NCBI GenBank assembly: GCA_016297535.1
Contig: JAEDGL010000035.1
Span: 1 to 18,786, forward strand
Reading direction: 5' to 3'
From: Clostridia bacterium
GTDB lineage: Bacteria; Bacillota; Clostridia; Christensenellales; Aristaeellaceae
Length of the DNA stretch: 18,786 nt
Made by a program: the position numbers and the translations under genes. Shown in pieces: positions 6,761 to 14,300 of this stretch. Below the pieces are notes generated by a model. It made no database searches. It worked only from the letters and a program-made list of their open reading frames with translations, and was not told the origin of the DNA. The number at the start of each line of letters is the position of its first letter. Position 1 is the stretch's first letter.

Positions 6761-7194
6761 TTTGCAAGGGAAAATGGAATAAGCATCTGTGCATGCTGAT
6801 GATCATACTGGGCACGGCAAGCTTTCTGTTCGGGCTGCTGACCTTTCTGATTGGCAGGCCCGAGGGAAGCCATATCAACACCCTCATGGGCATGTTTACA
6901 GGCTTTGGCGCGGGCATTCTGGGTGTTGCCGCTTACCAGCTTCTGCGCTCAAAGCTCCTTTCCAGGGAAAAGCAGGAGCAGCAGGAGATCAACCGGCAGG
7001 ATGAGCGCAACATCGCCATTACCCGCACGGCGTGTACGGTTGCCTTCTACGCCGCCATTGTGCTGATGGCGGTGCTCACCTTTCTGTTTATGGGCCTTGG
7101 CTATCGCGCGCCGGCCTACATCTGCCTGGGCGGATTGTATGTGCTGGCAGGCGTGTTTTTCGTGGCGCGCAAGGTACTGGAAAAAAGGATGTAA
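6757..7194 (+). CDS. four-helix membrane protein, DUF2178/DUF6442-like, paired with an XRE regulator
   Basis: This 145-residue protein has four predicted transmembrane segments (about residues 11-33, 42-64, 90-113 and 116-138). A charged cytoplasmic link between helices 2 and 3 contains QEINRQDERNIAI. A DERN-type motif after a Lys/Gln-rich stretch is what I associate with DUF2178/DUF6442 proteins, which are often encoded right behind a small XRE regulator. The function of these families is not known. Its ATG overlaps the regulator stop by four bases. Expression should therefore follow the regulator and its autoregulatory sites. The family assignment is from memory of the pattern, not a search. 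Confidence 0.75.
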   Translation: MICKGKWNKHLCMLMIILGTASFLFGLLTFLIGRPEGSHINTLMGMFTGFGAGILGVAAYQLLRSKLLSREKQEQQEINRQDERNIAITRTACTVAFYAAIVLMAVLTFLFMGLGYRAPAYICLGGLYVLAGVFFVARKVLEKRM

Positions 7195-7222
7195 GCGCAT
7201 CCCTTTCCGGGTGAAACACACA

Positions 7223-7259
7223 AAAAAGCCGATCCGTTTTCATCAGGGACCGGCTTTTT
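7223..7259. terminator. bidirectional intrinsic terminator between the membrane-protein gene and plsY
   Basis: AAAAAGCCG (7223-7231) pairs with CGGCTTTTT (7251-7259). After one A/C mismatch, TCC pairs with GGA, around an 11-base loop. The T5 run on the plus strand and the A-run on the left make it usable in both directions. It serves the plus-strand gene ending at 7194 and the minus-strand plsY ending at 7291. Confidence 0.85.
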
Positions 7260-7290
7260 GCCTTTCAGGCCTTACGCCTTCTACAGTGGA

Positions 7291-7914
7291 TTACTGCGCG
7301 GCCTTATGGCCGATTTTGTTTTCCGTGCCGTTTAGCAGGCGAACGATATTGGCTTTGTGACGCCATACGCACAGCGCAAAGAGGATTACGGTAAACAGGC
7401 ACAGCGGCCAAACACCCCAATGCACAACGCACATAAGGATCATGTACACCCCCATCAGCACCATGCTTCCAAGGCTGATGTACCTGGTAAGGGCAATGAC
7501 GCCCAGGCACACGGCGATGGCAGGAAGCGCGCACAGCGTGTCCACAAAAAAGATGACCGCCGCGGAGCAGGCCACGCCCTTGCCGCCCTTAAAGCCGTAA
7601 TACACCGGCCAGTTGTGACCGATAATGGCAAACAATCCGCCCACCATCATGCCGAAGCGTTCAATGCCAAAGGCGTTTCCCAGCACAAAATAGCCCAGCC
7701 ATACGGCGATGGAGGCCTTGACAATATCGCCCAGAAAGGTCAGAACCCCGCTTTTGAGGCCAAGAACGCGCAGCACATTGCTCGCCCCGGTATTTTTGCT
7801 GCCATGCCTGCGAATGTCCACCCCCTGCAGCCGGGAGATGGTAATGCCAGTGGAAAAGCTGCCCAGCAGATAGGAAAGAACGGCCACCAGAACCGTGAGC
7901 AAAATCTGATTCAT
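7291..7914 (-). CDS. plsY: glycerol-3-phosphate acyltransferase PlsY (acyl-phosphate dependent)
   Basis: This 207-residue integral membrane enzyme moves an acyl group from acyl-phosphate to sn-glycerol-3-phosphate, the first step of phospholipid synthesis in most Gram-positive bacteria. Three family blocks are visible: the N-terminal GSFSTG, then HGSKNTGASNVLRVLG, and GGKGVA after HNWPVYYGFK. About five to seven hydrophobic helices span the length, normal for the family (about 200 residues). GGAGG (7921-7925) lies six bases before the ATG at 7914; upstream in-frame starts would run through the promoter. It is monocistronic here, with its own promoter at 7978-8006. Confidence 0.95.
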   Translation of the reverse strand: MNQILLTVLVAVLSYLLGSFSTGITISRLQGVDIRRHGSKNTGASNVLRVLGLKSGVLTFLGDIVKASIAVWLGYFVLGNAFGIERFGMMVGGLFAIIGHNWPVYYGFKGGKGVACSAAVIFFVDTLCALPAIAVCLGVIALTRYISLGSMVLMGVYMILMCVVHWGVWPLCLFTVILFALCVWRHKANIVRLLNGTENKIGHKAAQ

Positions 7915-7977
7915 ACATAACCTCCGCTTGCCGGCATACAGCCAAAAATGTTGGATGAACGAACCGGATGCGTGCTG

Positions 7978-8006
7978 ATTATAGCATATGCGCATATAAA
8001 AAGCAA
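7978..8006 (-). promoter_or_regulatory. plsY promoter with a palindrome in the spacer
   Basis: On the minus strand, -35 TTGCTT (8001-8006), a 17-bp spacer and a perfect -10 TATAAT (7978-7983). The spacer contains the perfect 12-bp palindrome ATATGCGCATAT (7986-7997). A bound protein there would block RNA polymerase, so it is a candidate operator. It does not resemble the FapR consensus as I know it. Confidence 0.75.
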
Positions 8007-8043
8007 ACGGCGCATTTTGCACGATTGTAACAGATGCCATGTC

Positions 8044-8072
8044 TTGCAACAGGCGGCTGGATGGACTATAAT
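8044..8072 (+). promoter_or_regulatory. promoter of the 8118-13265 operon
   Basis: TTGCAA (8044-8049), a 17-bp spacer and TATAAT (8067-8072). Transcription would start near 8079, about 39 bases before the first start codon. No other good promoter is seen in the short gaps of the operon, so it may drive all six genes. Confidence 0.75.
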
Positions 8073-8117
8073 GATAAAGTATCGGAAAATGCACTCTTTC
8101 CATCGGAGGATGATTGA

Positions 8118-9005
8118 ATGACGGATCAAAAGCAGAACGCATTTGTTTTGTATGTGCGCACGCTTGCGTATACGCTGCTTGCGCTGGCGCTTCGCCTGGC
8201 CGCGCTGGTGCCGCTGTGCTTTTTGTGGGCGTTTGACGGCCGGCTGAGCGTTCTGGCCGCGCTGTGCCCGCTGCTTTGGGTGTTTGTGATTCTTCCGCTT
8301 CGCTGGTCCTTTGCACAGGCGATAACGCGCAAGCCCCGCTGTTTCCGCTTTGGGGATGCCTTCAACCTTTCCCGTTACGGCGAAAAGCTGGGACAGGGCC
8401 TGCTGCACGCGCTGCACGTACTGGTATGGGGTATTCCCATGGCCGCGCTGCTGGCGGGGGCTGTCTATTGCTATACCGAGGTGGATGCGCTTACCCTGTT
8501 CAACACCATCAACGATCTGGGCAACCGCTGCGCGCAGGTGCTGGGGCTTTCCACGGCCAACAATTTCATGCTGGGCGTGGGAGCCGTTGGCTCCGCCGGC
8601 GCTCTGGGCGTGCTGATCTGGGCGTGGGGCGTTGTTCGCAACAGCGCCACGCGCTACCTGTGGGCCGCCCTTGAGCAGCCCCGCCGCGCGCAGCTGCGCC
8701 GCTGCCTGAGGGGCGGCCGCCTGCGCCAGCTTGGCGTAGGGCTGATCAATCTGGTTTTGCTGCTGCCCTTCCTGTATATGGCAACCTGCGCCCTCAAAAC
8801 CGCCGTCAGCGACGGCTCCACAATGCTAATGATGGCCATCGCCTCCGGCACCCTGCCCGAGATAAGCCTGACGCAGCTGGCCACGCCGCTGGCCGTTGCC
8901 TTTGCGGCGCTGTACCTGCCGCTTTTGCCGCTGCGCCGCTGGAACACGGCCGCCTTTGCGCTGCGCAGGGTTCATGCCGTAACGGATGAGAAGGTTTCGG
9001 CATGA
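8118..9005 (+). CDS. six-helix integral membrane protein of unknown function
   Basis: I do not recognise this 295-residue protein. It has six probable transmembrane helices at about residues 14-38, 42-62, 94-119, 147-172, 205-225 and 254-271. A basic cytoplasmic stretch lies at 62-90 (QAITRKPRCFRFGDAF). A strongly basic segment lies between helices 4 and 5 (residues 188-204, QPRRAQLRRCLRGGRLR). No catalytic motif, ATP-binding site or transporter signature is visible. GGAGG (8104-8108) precedes the ATG. It is the first gene of a six-gene operon, and its last codons overlap the start of the rsuA-like gene (ATGA), so the two are translationally coupled. Codon use resembles the neighbours, so it is a real gene. 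Confidence 0.85.
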   Translation: MTDQKQNAFVLYVRTLAYTLLALALRLAALVPLCFLWAFDGRLSVLAALCPLLWVFVILPLRWSFAQAITRKPRCFRFGDAFNLSRYGEKLGQGLLHALHVLVWGIPMAALLAGAVYCYTEVDALTLFNTINDLGNRCAQVLGLSTANNFMLGVGAVGSAGALGVLIWAWGVVRNSATRYLWAALEQPRRAQLRRCLRGGRLRQLGVGLINLVLLLPFLYMATCALKTAVSDGSTMLMMAIASGTLPEISLTQLATPLAVAFAALYLPLLPLRRWNTAAFALRRVHAVTDEKVSA

Positions 9006-9727
9006 GCGTACGGCTGGACAAGTTTCTTTCCCAAAGCGGCGAGCGCACCCGCAGCGAGGCCGTCAGGGCCATCCGCAGCGGGCAGGTGTGCGTCAACGGC
9101 CAGCCCGTGCGGGATCCTGGCCAGAAAATCAGCGAGAACGACGCCGTTACCCTTGCGGGGCAGGCGGTGGCGGATGACGCGCTGCAGTATTATCTGCTCT
9201 ACAAGCCCGCAGGCGTGCTGACCGCCGCCCGCGACAGCCATGCGCAGACCGTGATGGATCTGCTTCCGCAGGCTTTGCGCCGCCGCAAGGTACTGCCCGT
9301 GGGCCGTCTGGACAAGGATACCACGGGGCTGCTGCTGCTGACCAACGACGGCGCGCTGGCGCATGCGCTGCTGGATCCCAAACGTCATGTATGGAAGCGC
9401 TACCTCGCCACCGTGGAGGGCCGGCTGGATCAGGAGGATGTAGCGGCCTTCGCCGGGGGCGTTGCGCTCAAGGATTTTACCGCAAAGCCCGCGGTGCTGC
9501 GCATTCTGTCGGCAAACGGGCAGGAGAGCCGTGCCGAGGTTGAGGTGCGGGAGGGCAAGTTTCACCAGGTCAGGCGCATGTTTGGCGCGCGCGGCCATGA
9601 GGTTACCGCGCTTCACCGCGCCTGCTTTGGCCCCCTGAGCCTTCCGCAGCACCTGAAGCCCGGCGAGCATATCCGGCTTACGCAGGAGCAGGTGGATCTG
9701 CTTCGCCAGGCGGTGCAGAATGCCTGA
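9002..9727 (+). CDS. rsuA: RsuA-family rRNA pseudouridine synthase
   Basis: This 241-residue enzyme isomerises uridine to pseudouridine in rRNA; the RsuA group acts on U516 of 16S rRNA. It has an N-terminal S4 RNA-binding domain (VRLDKFLSQSGERTRSEA, about residues 3-50). The catalytic block is GRLDKDTTGLLLLTNDG with the catalytic aspartate D104. A later conserved segment EGKFHQVRRMFGARGHEV lies near residue 182. Length and the order of S4 then catalytic domain match RsuA/RluB/RluE/RluF. The segment following the catalytic block (DPKRHVWKRYLA) favours RsuA, but the exact target site cannot be fixed from sequence alone. It overlaps the membrane-protein gene by four bases and is followed after 26 bases by another rRNA-modification-type gene. 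Confidence 0.88.
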   Translation: MSVRLDKFLSQSGERTRSEAVRAIRSGQVCVNGQPVRDPGQKISENDAVTLAGQAVADDALQYYLLYKPAGVLTAARDSHAQTVMDLLPQALRRRKVLPVGRLDKDTTGLLLLTNDGALAHALLDPKRHVWKRYLATVEGRLDQEDVAAFAGGVALKDFTAKPAVLRILSANGQESRAEVEVREGKFHQVRRMFGARGHEVTALHRACFGPLSLPQHLKPGEHIRLTQEQVDLLRQAVQNA

Positions 9728-9753
9728 GACCGTCAGAAAGGTGTGTACCCGCA

Positions 9754-10356
9754 ATGCCCAATGATCACTACTATACCTCCGCGCCCACCAGCGCGCACAG
9801 GCTTGCCCATGTGGAGATGGAATACCGCGGTCATCCGCTTCGGTTTGAAACGGACAGCGGTGTTTTTTCGCGCACGGAGCTGGACAGGGGCACCGAGGTG
9901 CTGCTGGATGCGCTTCCGCAAACCGTGAGCGGCCGGGTGCTGGATATGGGTTGCGGCTGGGGCGTGATCGGCATTGCCGTTGGCAGGCACTGGCCGGACA
10001 CCCGCATCACCATGGCCGATATCAACCAGCGCGCCTGCGAGCTCAGCCGCCGCAACGCACAGGCCAACGGCGTAAACGTACAGGTTATCGAAAGCGACGG
10101 CTACCAGCAGCTGCTTGGAAACACCTATGACCTGATTTTGCAAAACCCGCCCATCCGCGCAGGCAAGGCGGTCATCTACCGGATGTTTGCCGACGCCCGC
10201 ACCTGCCTTTCCGCCCAGGGCGAGCTGTGGCTGGTGATCCGCAAGCAGCAGGGCGCGCCATCCGCCATCACCTATCTGAAAACCCTGTTTGAGGATGTGG
10301 AAACACCCGAGAAAAAAAGCGGCTTCTGGATCATTCGCTGCCGCAAGCCGCTCTAA
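9754..10356 (+). CDS. class I SAM-dependent methyltransferase, RsmC/YbxB-like
   Basis: This 200-residue methyltransferase corresponds to the C-terminal catalytic half of E. coli RsmC, which methylates G1207 of 16S rRNA. It matches the size of B. subtilis YbxB. The N-terminus HYYTSAPTSAHR is typical of this subgroup. The SAM-binding motif I reads RVLDMGCGWGVIGI (residues 61-74). ADINQRACELS follows as the acidic second-strand region, and the base-binding motif IV is QNPPIRAGK (from residue 130). Substrate G1207 is inferred from family, not shown. AGAAAGGTG (9735-9743) is a moderately spaced ribosome site. It sits directly after the pseudouridine synthase gene, which supports a shared role in ribosome maturation. 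Confidence 0.87.
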   Translation: MPNDHYYTSAPTSAHRLAHVEMEYRGHPLRFETDSGVFSRTELDRGTEVLLDALPQTVSGRVLDMGCGWGVIGIAVGRHWPDTRITMADINQRACELSRRNAQANGVNVQVIESDGYQQLLGNTYDLILQNPPIRAGKAVIYRMFADARTCLSAQGELWLVIRKQQGAPSAITYLKTLFEDVETPEKKSGFWIIRCRKPL

Positions 10357-10389
10357 AGATATCAAACAAATCACGGAGGATGAACCAGC

Positions 10390-11568
10390 ATGAAGTACGA
10401 CAAGGCATTTTTCGATCAGCCCTTTGACCGCCACGGCACGGCCTGCATCAAGTGGGATAGCATGGAAGAGCGTCTGGGCAAGGGCGTCAATCCCATGTTT
10501 GTTGCAGATATGGATTTTATTTGCCCGGAGGAAATTACCAAAGCCATGGTAGAGCGCGCCGCGCACCCCGCCTACGGCTATACCGAGCAAACCAAACGGG
10601 CCACGCAGGCCATGCTGGATTTTATGCAGCGCCGCCATCACGTGTCCCTCACCGAGGAGGAGCAGATCATGCTGCCCTGCGTGGTTACCGGCCTGCGCGC
10701 CGCCACGCTCAGCTATACCCAGCCCGGGGACGGAATCATCATTCAGCCGCCGGTCTATGGGCCGTTCTATTTTTCCATCAGAGACAATGAGCGCAAGATT
10801 ATGGAATGCCCCCTGCGCTGCGATACCAACGGCCGCTATACCATGAACCTGGAGCTGGTGGAAGAGGCCTGCCAGAACGGCGCAAAAATGATGATGCTGT
10901 GCAACCCCCACAACCCCGTGGGCCGCGCCTGGAGCCGCGAGGAGCTGCAGGCGCTGTGGCAGGTACTCAAGCGCTACGATGTACTGCTGATCAGCGATGA
11001 AATCCACGAGGATTTTGTGTTTGAAAAGGATGCCTTTGTGCCCATGCTCACCGTGGCCACAGACAGTGCGGACAAGGTGATCGCCCTGACCAGCGCCAGC
11101 AAAACCTTCAACCTGGCCGGTCTGCAGCAGGCCGTGGCCTTTGCCCACAACACCAGCCTGCTCAAAGCGATGCAAAACACCATGCACGCCGTGGGCGTGG
11201 TGCAGGGCAACATTTTCGGCATGATCGCCGCCGAGGCCGCCTATACCTATGGCGATGAATGGCTGGACGGCATGCTTGCCTATATCAGGGAGGGCGAGCA
11301 GATTCTTCGCCGGGAGCTGGCGCAGCGCCTGCCCCAGGCGGTGCTCACCCCGCTGGAAGCCACCTATCTGGGCTGGATTGATCTGACCGCCTACGGCTTT
11401 ACCGTGGAGCAGCTGCAGGAGCGCTGTCACAGGGCCGGGGTGGAATTTACCGGCGGCACCTTCTTTGGCGAAACGCTGGGCGAGCATCACCTGCGCATCA
11501 ACCTGGCCTGCCCGCACGACCGTGTGATCAAAGCGGCCGAATCGCTTGAAAAAGCCATCAAAGGCTAA
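10390..11568 (+). CDS. PatB/MalY family PLP-dependent C-S lyase (cystathionine beta-lyase type)
   Basis: This 392-residue fold-type-I PLP enzyme probably cleaves the C-S bond of cystathionine or cysteine to give pyruvate, ammonia and homocysteine or sulfide. Family members can also act as aminotransferases. Landmarks include MFVADMDF near residue 36, AYGYTEQ at 61, CNPHNPVGR at 171-179 with the cofactor-contacting Asn, ISDEIHEDF with D203, and the Schiff-base lysine K238 in SASKTFNLAGLQ. The length fits B. subtilis PatB (about 390). GGAGG (10375-10379) precedes the start. It is 33 bases after the methyltransferase gene and 12 bases before the dipeptidase gene, suggesting that peptides are hydrolysed and the released thio-amino acids broken down together (inference). 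Confidence 0.9.
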   Translation: MKYDKAFFDQPFDRHGTACIKWDSMEERLGKGVNPMFVADMDFICPEEITKAMVERAAHPAYGYTEQTKRATQAMLDFMQRRHHVSLTEEEQIMLPCVVTGLRAATLSYTQPGDGIIIQPPVYGPFYFSIRDNERKIMECPLRCDTNGRYTMNLELVEEACQNGAKMMMLCNPHNPVGRAWSREELQALWQVLKRYDVLLISDEIHEDFVFEKDAFVPMLTVATDSADKVIALTSASKTFNLAGLQQAVAFAHNTSLLKAMQNTMHAVGVVQGNIFGMIAAEAAYTYGDEWLDGMLAYIREGEQILRRELAQRLPQAVLTPLEATYLGWIDLTAYGFTVEQLQERCHRAGVEFTGGTFFGETLGEHHLRINLACPHDRVIKAAESLEKAIKG

Positions 11569-11580
11569 GGAGGAAAGCAT

Positions 11581-12948
11581 ATGCAGGATCTGAACCGCAT
11601 CATCGAATCCCTGCGCGAGCCCATGACCCAAACCCTTGCCCGCTGGATCCGTATCCCCAGCGTAAAGGATACGCCCGCCCCCGGCGCGCCCTTTGGCGTG
11701 CAGGTGCGCAGGGCGCTGGATACCGCGCTGGAGGATGCCGCCCGGATGGGCTTTGAGGTACGCAATTTTGACGGCTATGCGGGCGATGTGCGCATGGGGC
11801 CCCTTGGGGTGGATCCCATTGCCATCCTTGCCCATTTGGACGTGGTGCCCGTGGGTGACGGCTGGCAGCAGGATCCCTTTGGGGCAGAAATCGTGGATGG
11901 CAGGATGTACGGACGCGGCACCTCCGACGACAAGGGCCCGGCGGTGGCGGCGCTGTATGCGATGTACGCCTGCAAGCTGGCGGGTGTGCCCCTTCAGCGC
12001 GAGGTACGCCTGATCCTTGGCTGCGATGAGGAAAGCGGCTGGGAATGCATGCGCTACTACGCCAGCCATTGCGATATGCCCCGCGTAGGCTTCAGCCCGG
12101 ATGCAAACTTTCCCGTCATCAACACCGAAAAGGGCATGCTGCACGTCAATCTCACCGGCGCCTATGCCACGGATGGCCTGAAGGTAAAGGAAATCAACGT
12201 GGGCCAGCGCAGCAACGTCATCCCCGGTCTGGCTTCCGCCACCCTCTGCGGCGACGGGGCTCTCTGCGACCAGGCCAACCAGGCCGCTCAGGAGCTGGGG
12301 CTGCAGGTAAAGGCCGAAATGGAAAACGGCCTCGTCAGGCTGGTGTCCACCGGCATCCCCGGCCACGCTGCCTTCCCGGAGCCTGCCCGCAACGCGCTGG
12401 GCCAGCTGCTGCTGTTGCTCAGGGCGCTGGGCGTGACTGGCGCGCTTCGCACCCTGGCGGATGCCGTGGGCATGGAATACGACGGCAAGAGCCTGCAGAT
12501 CAAGTGTCAGGATGAGGTGAGCGGCGCGCTCACCTGCAACATGGGCATTCTGCGCTACAACGAGCAGGACGGCCTGTTTGCCACGCTGGACATCCGCTAC
12601 CCCATTCTGTGCGACCACAAAGCGCTTTCCGACAGCCTGACCGCCGCCCTGGCGCCCAACGTAACCGCCACCGTGGCCAGCCAGAAGGATCCCCACCATG
12701 TGGCCCCCAACAGCAGGCTGGTAACCGCGCTGATGAGCGCCTATGCCCAGGTGACCGGCGATACCCAGTCCCGCCCCATGGCCATTGGCGGCGGCACCTA
12801 TGCCAAGGTGCTGGAGGAGGGCGTGGCGTTTGGCTCGCTGTTCCCGGGCGAGGAGGAGCTGGCGCATCAGGCGGGCGAGTACATCAACCTTGACAGTCTG
12901 CTTGATAACCTTGCCATTTTTATCAAAGCCATCGAAAATCTGCAATAA
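11581..12948 (+). CDS. M20 family dipeptidase, PepV/Sapep type
   Basis: This 455-residue zinc metallopeptidase cleaves dipeptides in the cytoplasm. The co-catalytic site is complete: H85 and D87 in AHLDVVPVGDGW, D116 in GRGTSDDKGP, the E150/E151 pair in GCDEESGW, D174 in FSPDANFP, and a C-terminal histidine H429 in ELAHQAGEY. The large insert between residues 180 and 370 is the lid domain of PepV-like enzymes. Length fits PepV (about 470). A strong AAGGAGG (11568-11574) lies six bases before the ATG. It follows the C-S lyase by 12 bases and probably feeds it free amino acids. Confidence 0.92.
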   Translation: MQDLNRIIESLREPMTQTLARWIRIPSVKDTPAPGAPFGVQVRRALDTALEDAARMGFEVRNFDGYAGDVRMGPLGVDPIAILAHLDVVPVGDGWQQDPFGAEIVDGRMYGRGTSDDKGPAVAALYAMYACKLAGVPLQREVRLILGCDEESGWECMRYYASHCDMPRVGFSPDANFPVINTEKGMLHVNLTGAYATDGLKVKEINVGQRSNVIPGLASATLCGDGALCDQANQAAQELGLQVKAEMENGLVRLVSTGIPGHAAFPEPARNALGQLLLLLRALGVTGALRTLADAVGMEYDGKSLQIKCQDEVSGALTCNMGILRYNEQDGLFATLDIRYPILCDHKALSDSLTAALAPNVTATVASQKDPHHVAPNSRLVTALMSAYAQVTGDTQSRPMAIGGGTYAKVLEEGVAFGSLFPGEEELAHQAGEYINLDSLLDNLAIFIKAIENLQ

Positions 12949-13004
12949 AGCGGATGCATACCGCCCTGCCCTGCGCGCCATCCTATGCCCCGAGGTGATT
13001 TGCA

Positions 13005-13265
13005 ATGGCCAAACAGGGTATGGCACGGATGGAACGCACGCATGTCAAACCGCGAAACGAGGTTTCACCCGTGCCGCAGATTCAGGGCAAGGCGCGGGCC
13101 GGGCACGAAAAGGCGCGTCCCATCGTGGCCGCAACCAACGGAACCAGCCAGAAGGTATGGCATACCGAACGCCCCCTTTCCAACGCCTACCGGGAGATTG
13201 ACAACGATCTCGCGCGGGACAATCTGGAAAACGATCTGCCCGACGCCGATTTGCAGGACCTTTAA
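13005..13265 (+). CDS. small basic, probably disordered hypothetical protein
   Basis: This 86-residue protein has no recognisable domain. The N-terminal half is rich in Lys, Arg, Pro and polar residues (KQGMARMERTHVKPRNEVSP, PQIQGKARAGHEKARPI). The C-terminal third is acidic (YREIDNDLARDNLENDLPDA). It has no hydrophobic core, signal peptide or membrane segment and is probably unstructured alone. GAGGTGA (12992-12998) precedes the ATG by six bases. It is the last gene of the operon, 56 bases after the dipeptidase stop and five bases before a strong terminator. These signals and in-frame continuity support real translation. I have a vague memory of similar short proteins in Clostridia but cannot name a family. 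Confidence 0.7.
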   Translation: MAKQGMARMERTHVKPRNEVSPVPQIQGKARAGHEKARPIVAATNGTSQKVWHTERPLSNAYREIDNDLARDNLENDLPDADLQDL

Positions 13266-13269
13266 ACAG

Positions 13270-13315
13270 GAGGGGCTGCCGCAGAAACAAACTTCTGCAG
13301 CAGCCTCTCTTTTTT
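13270..13315 (+). terminator. intrinsic terminator of the six-gene operon
   Basis: GAGGGGCTGCCGCAGAA (13270-13286) pairs with TTCTGCAGCAGCCTCTC (13293-13309) with one C/A mismatch and one G-T pair around a six-base loop. Six T (13310-13315) follow. It starts five bases after the stop codon of the small protein. It may also work weakly for the convergent MerR gene, although that side lacks a long T-run. Confidence 0.92.
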
Positions 13316-13352
13316 GTTTTGTTCGCAACGGTGAAATGCTCTCTGAGAGGGT

Positions 13353-14246
13353 TTACTTTCTGCAAAGCAGAGAAAAATGATTCTGATCGTCAATGCTGGG
13401 CCTGACAATACAACTCATCGTAACCTCATCAGCATCTACTTTGGGAAGCATGGCAGCAATCATGAACATGGGAAATTCAGGTCCGTCCCCAACCTTTTCT
13501 TCTGTCATCTGGAAAAAGAAGCAGTAATCGCAACCCGGATTCATTTGCGGGATGCGATCGATGAATTCGTGAACATAGTTCCATCCATGACACTCCCAAA
13601 GCGTTTCACTGTTTTCCGCGGTAAAACCTTCATCCTCCCGGATCTTCTCATCACCGAGAAGGATCGTATCGTCATATCCTTTCCCCATTAAATCTGCAAA
13701 CGCATTTGCTGCATGATCTGCGCCGCATATCACCTGATCATTGACGATCAGATGAACATCGGGTTCAGCCGGAAGATGCCGCTGGATGCTTTTCTCAATA
13801 TAATCCCTTAATTGAGCAACAATGGCAGGTCCTTCGCTGGCAGAAAGACCGAATTCGCGTAAAACCTCATAATTGGAAACGGCATGAAGCAAATAATCGG
13901 CTACATTTTGAACCAGTTTTTCCATATTGTTTTTCTCTGTCAGATATGATTGTTGGATTTCTTTGATCCGCTCCAATTTCCGCGTCTGCTGTGCAATCTT
14001 CCGGTCGAAGGCTTCGTGTACCTGCTGATCCGACATGGCAAGCAATGCCTTGATCTCGTCGATCGTGAAGTCAGCGGCCTGAAGATTTTTGATTTTGACA
14101 AAATCTATGGCCTGAGATCTTGCATAATAGCGGTAACCAGACCATTGATCCACCTGAACCGGTTTCAGTAAATCAATTTTGTCATAGTACCGCAGGGTTT
14201 GCGGGTGGCAGCCGCAAAGGGTAGCGAACGCTTTGATGGTCATCAT
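13353..14246 (-). CDS. MerR family transcriptional regulator with a large C-terminal effector domain
   Basis: This 297-residue regulator has an N-terminal MerR winged helix-turn-helix (TIKAFATLCGCHPQTLRYYD, then the wing SGYRYYARSQ). A dimerising coiled coil follows at about residues 85-120 (RKIAQQTRKLERIKEIQQS). A domain of about 170 residues follows that I cannot assign; it contains WECHGWNYVHEF and PGCDYCFFFQ and may bind a small ligand. AGGAGG (14255-14260) is eight bases before the ATG at 14246; a second ATG follows immediately. The gene is visibly richer in A/T than both neighbours (for example 13861-13920 is only about 37% GC), which hints at recent acquisition. No obvious target gene is adjacent. 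Confidence 0.88.
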   Translation of the reverse strand: MMTIKAFATLCGCHPQTLRYYDKIDLLKPVQVDQWSGYRYYARSQAIDFVKIKNLQAADFTIDEIKALLAMSDQQVHEAFDRKIAQQTRKLERIKEIQQSYLTEKNNMEKLVQNVADYLLHAVSNYEVLREFGLSASEGPAIVAQLRDYIEKSIQRHLPAEPDVHLIVNDQVICGADHAANAFADLMGKGYDDTILLGDEKIREDEGFTAENSETLWECHGWNYVHEFIDRIPQMNPGCDYCFFFQMTEEKVGDGPEFPMFMIAAMLPKVDADEVTMSCIVRPSIDDQNHFSLLCRK

Positions 14247-14269
14247 ATCTGCGACCTCCTTTCACCGCG

Positions 14270-14300
14270 ACTATATCATTATCGTTTGGTGAAAAGTCAA
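14270..14300 (-). promoter_or_regulatory. MerR-type promoter with a 19-bp spacer
   Basis: On the minus strand, -35 TTGACT (14295-14300) and -10 TATAGT (14270-14275) are separated by 19 bp. This long spacer is the hallmark of promoters that MerR proteins activate by twisting DNA. Inverted arms GACTAT (14269-14274) and ATAGTC (14300-14305) border it. It reads into the MerR gene, so autoregulation is likely. Confidence 0.65.

Noticed and set aside
12950..12964. Small hairpin GCGG-ATGCATA-CCGC after the dipeptidase gene
   Set aside because: Only four base pairs and no T-run; likely chance in a GC-rich gap.
9733..13026. A 1097-codon open frame on the minus strand
   Set aside because: It lies antisense to five genes with clear family motifs. 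It is rich in His, Gln, Gly and Ala, as expected of a shadow frame in GC-rich DNA, and has no ribosome site or domain.
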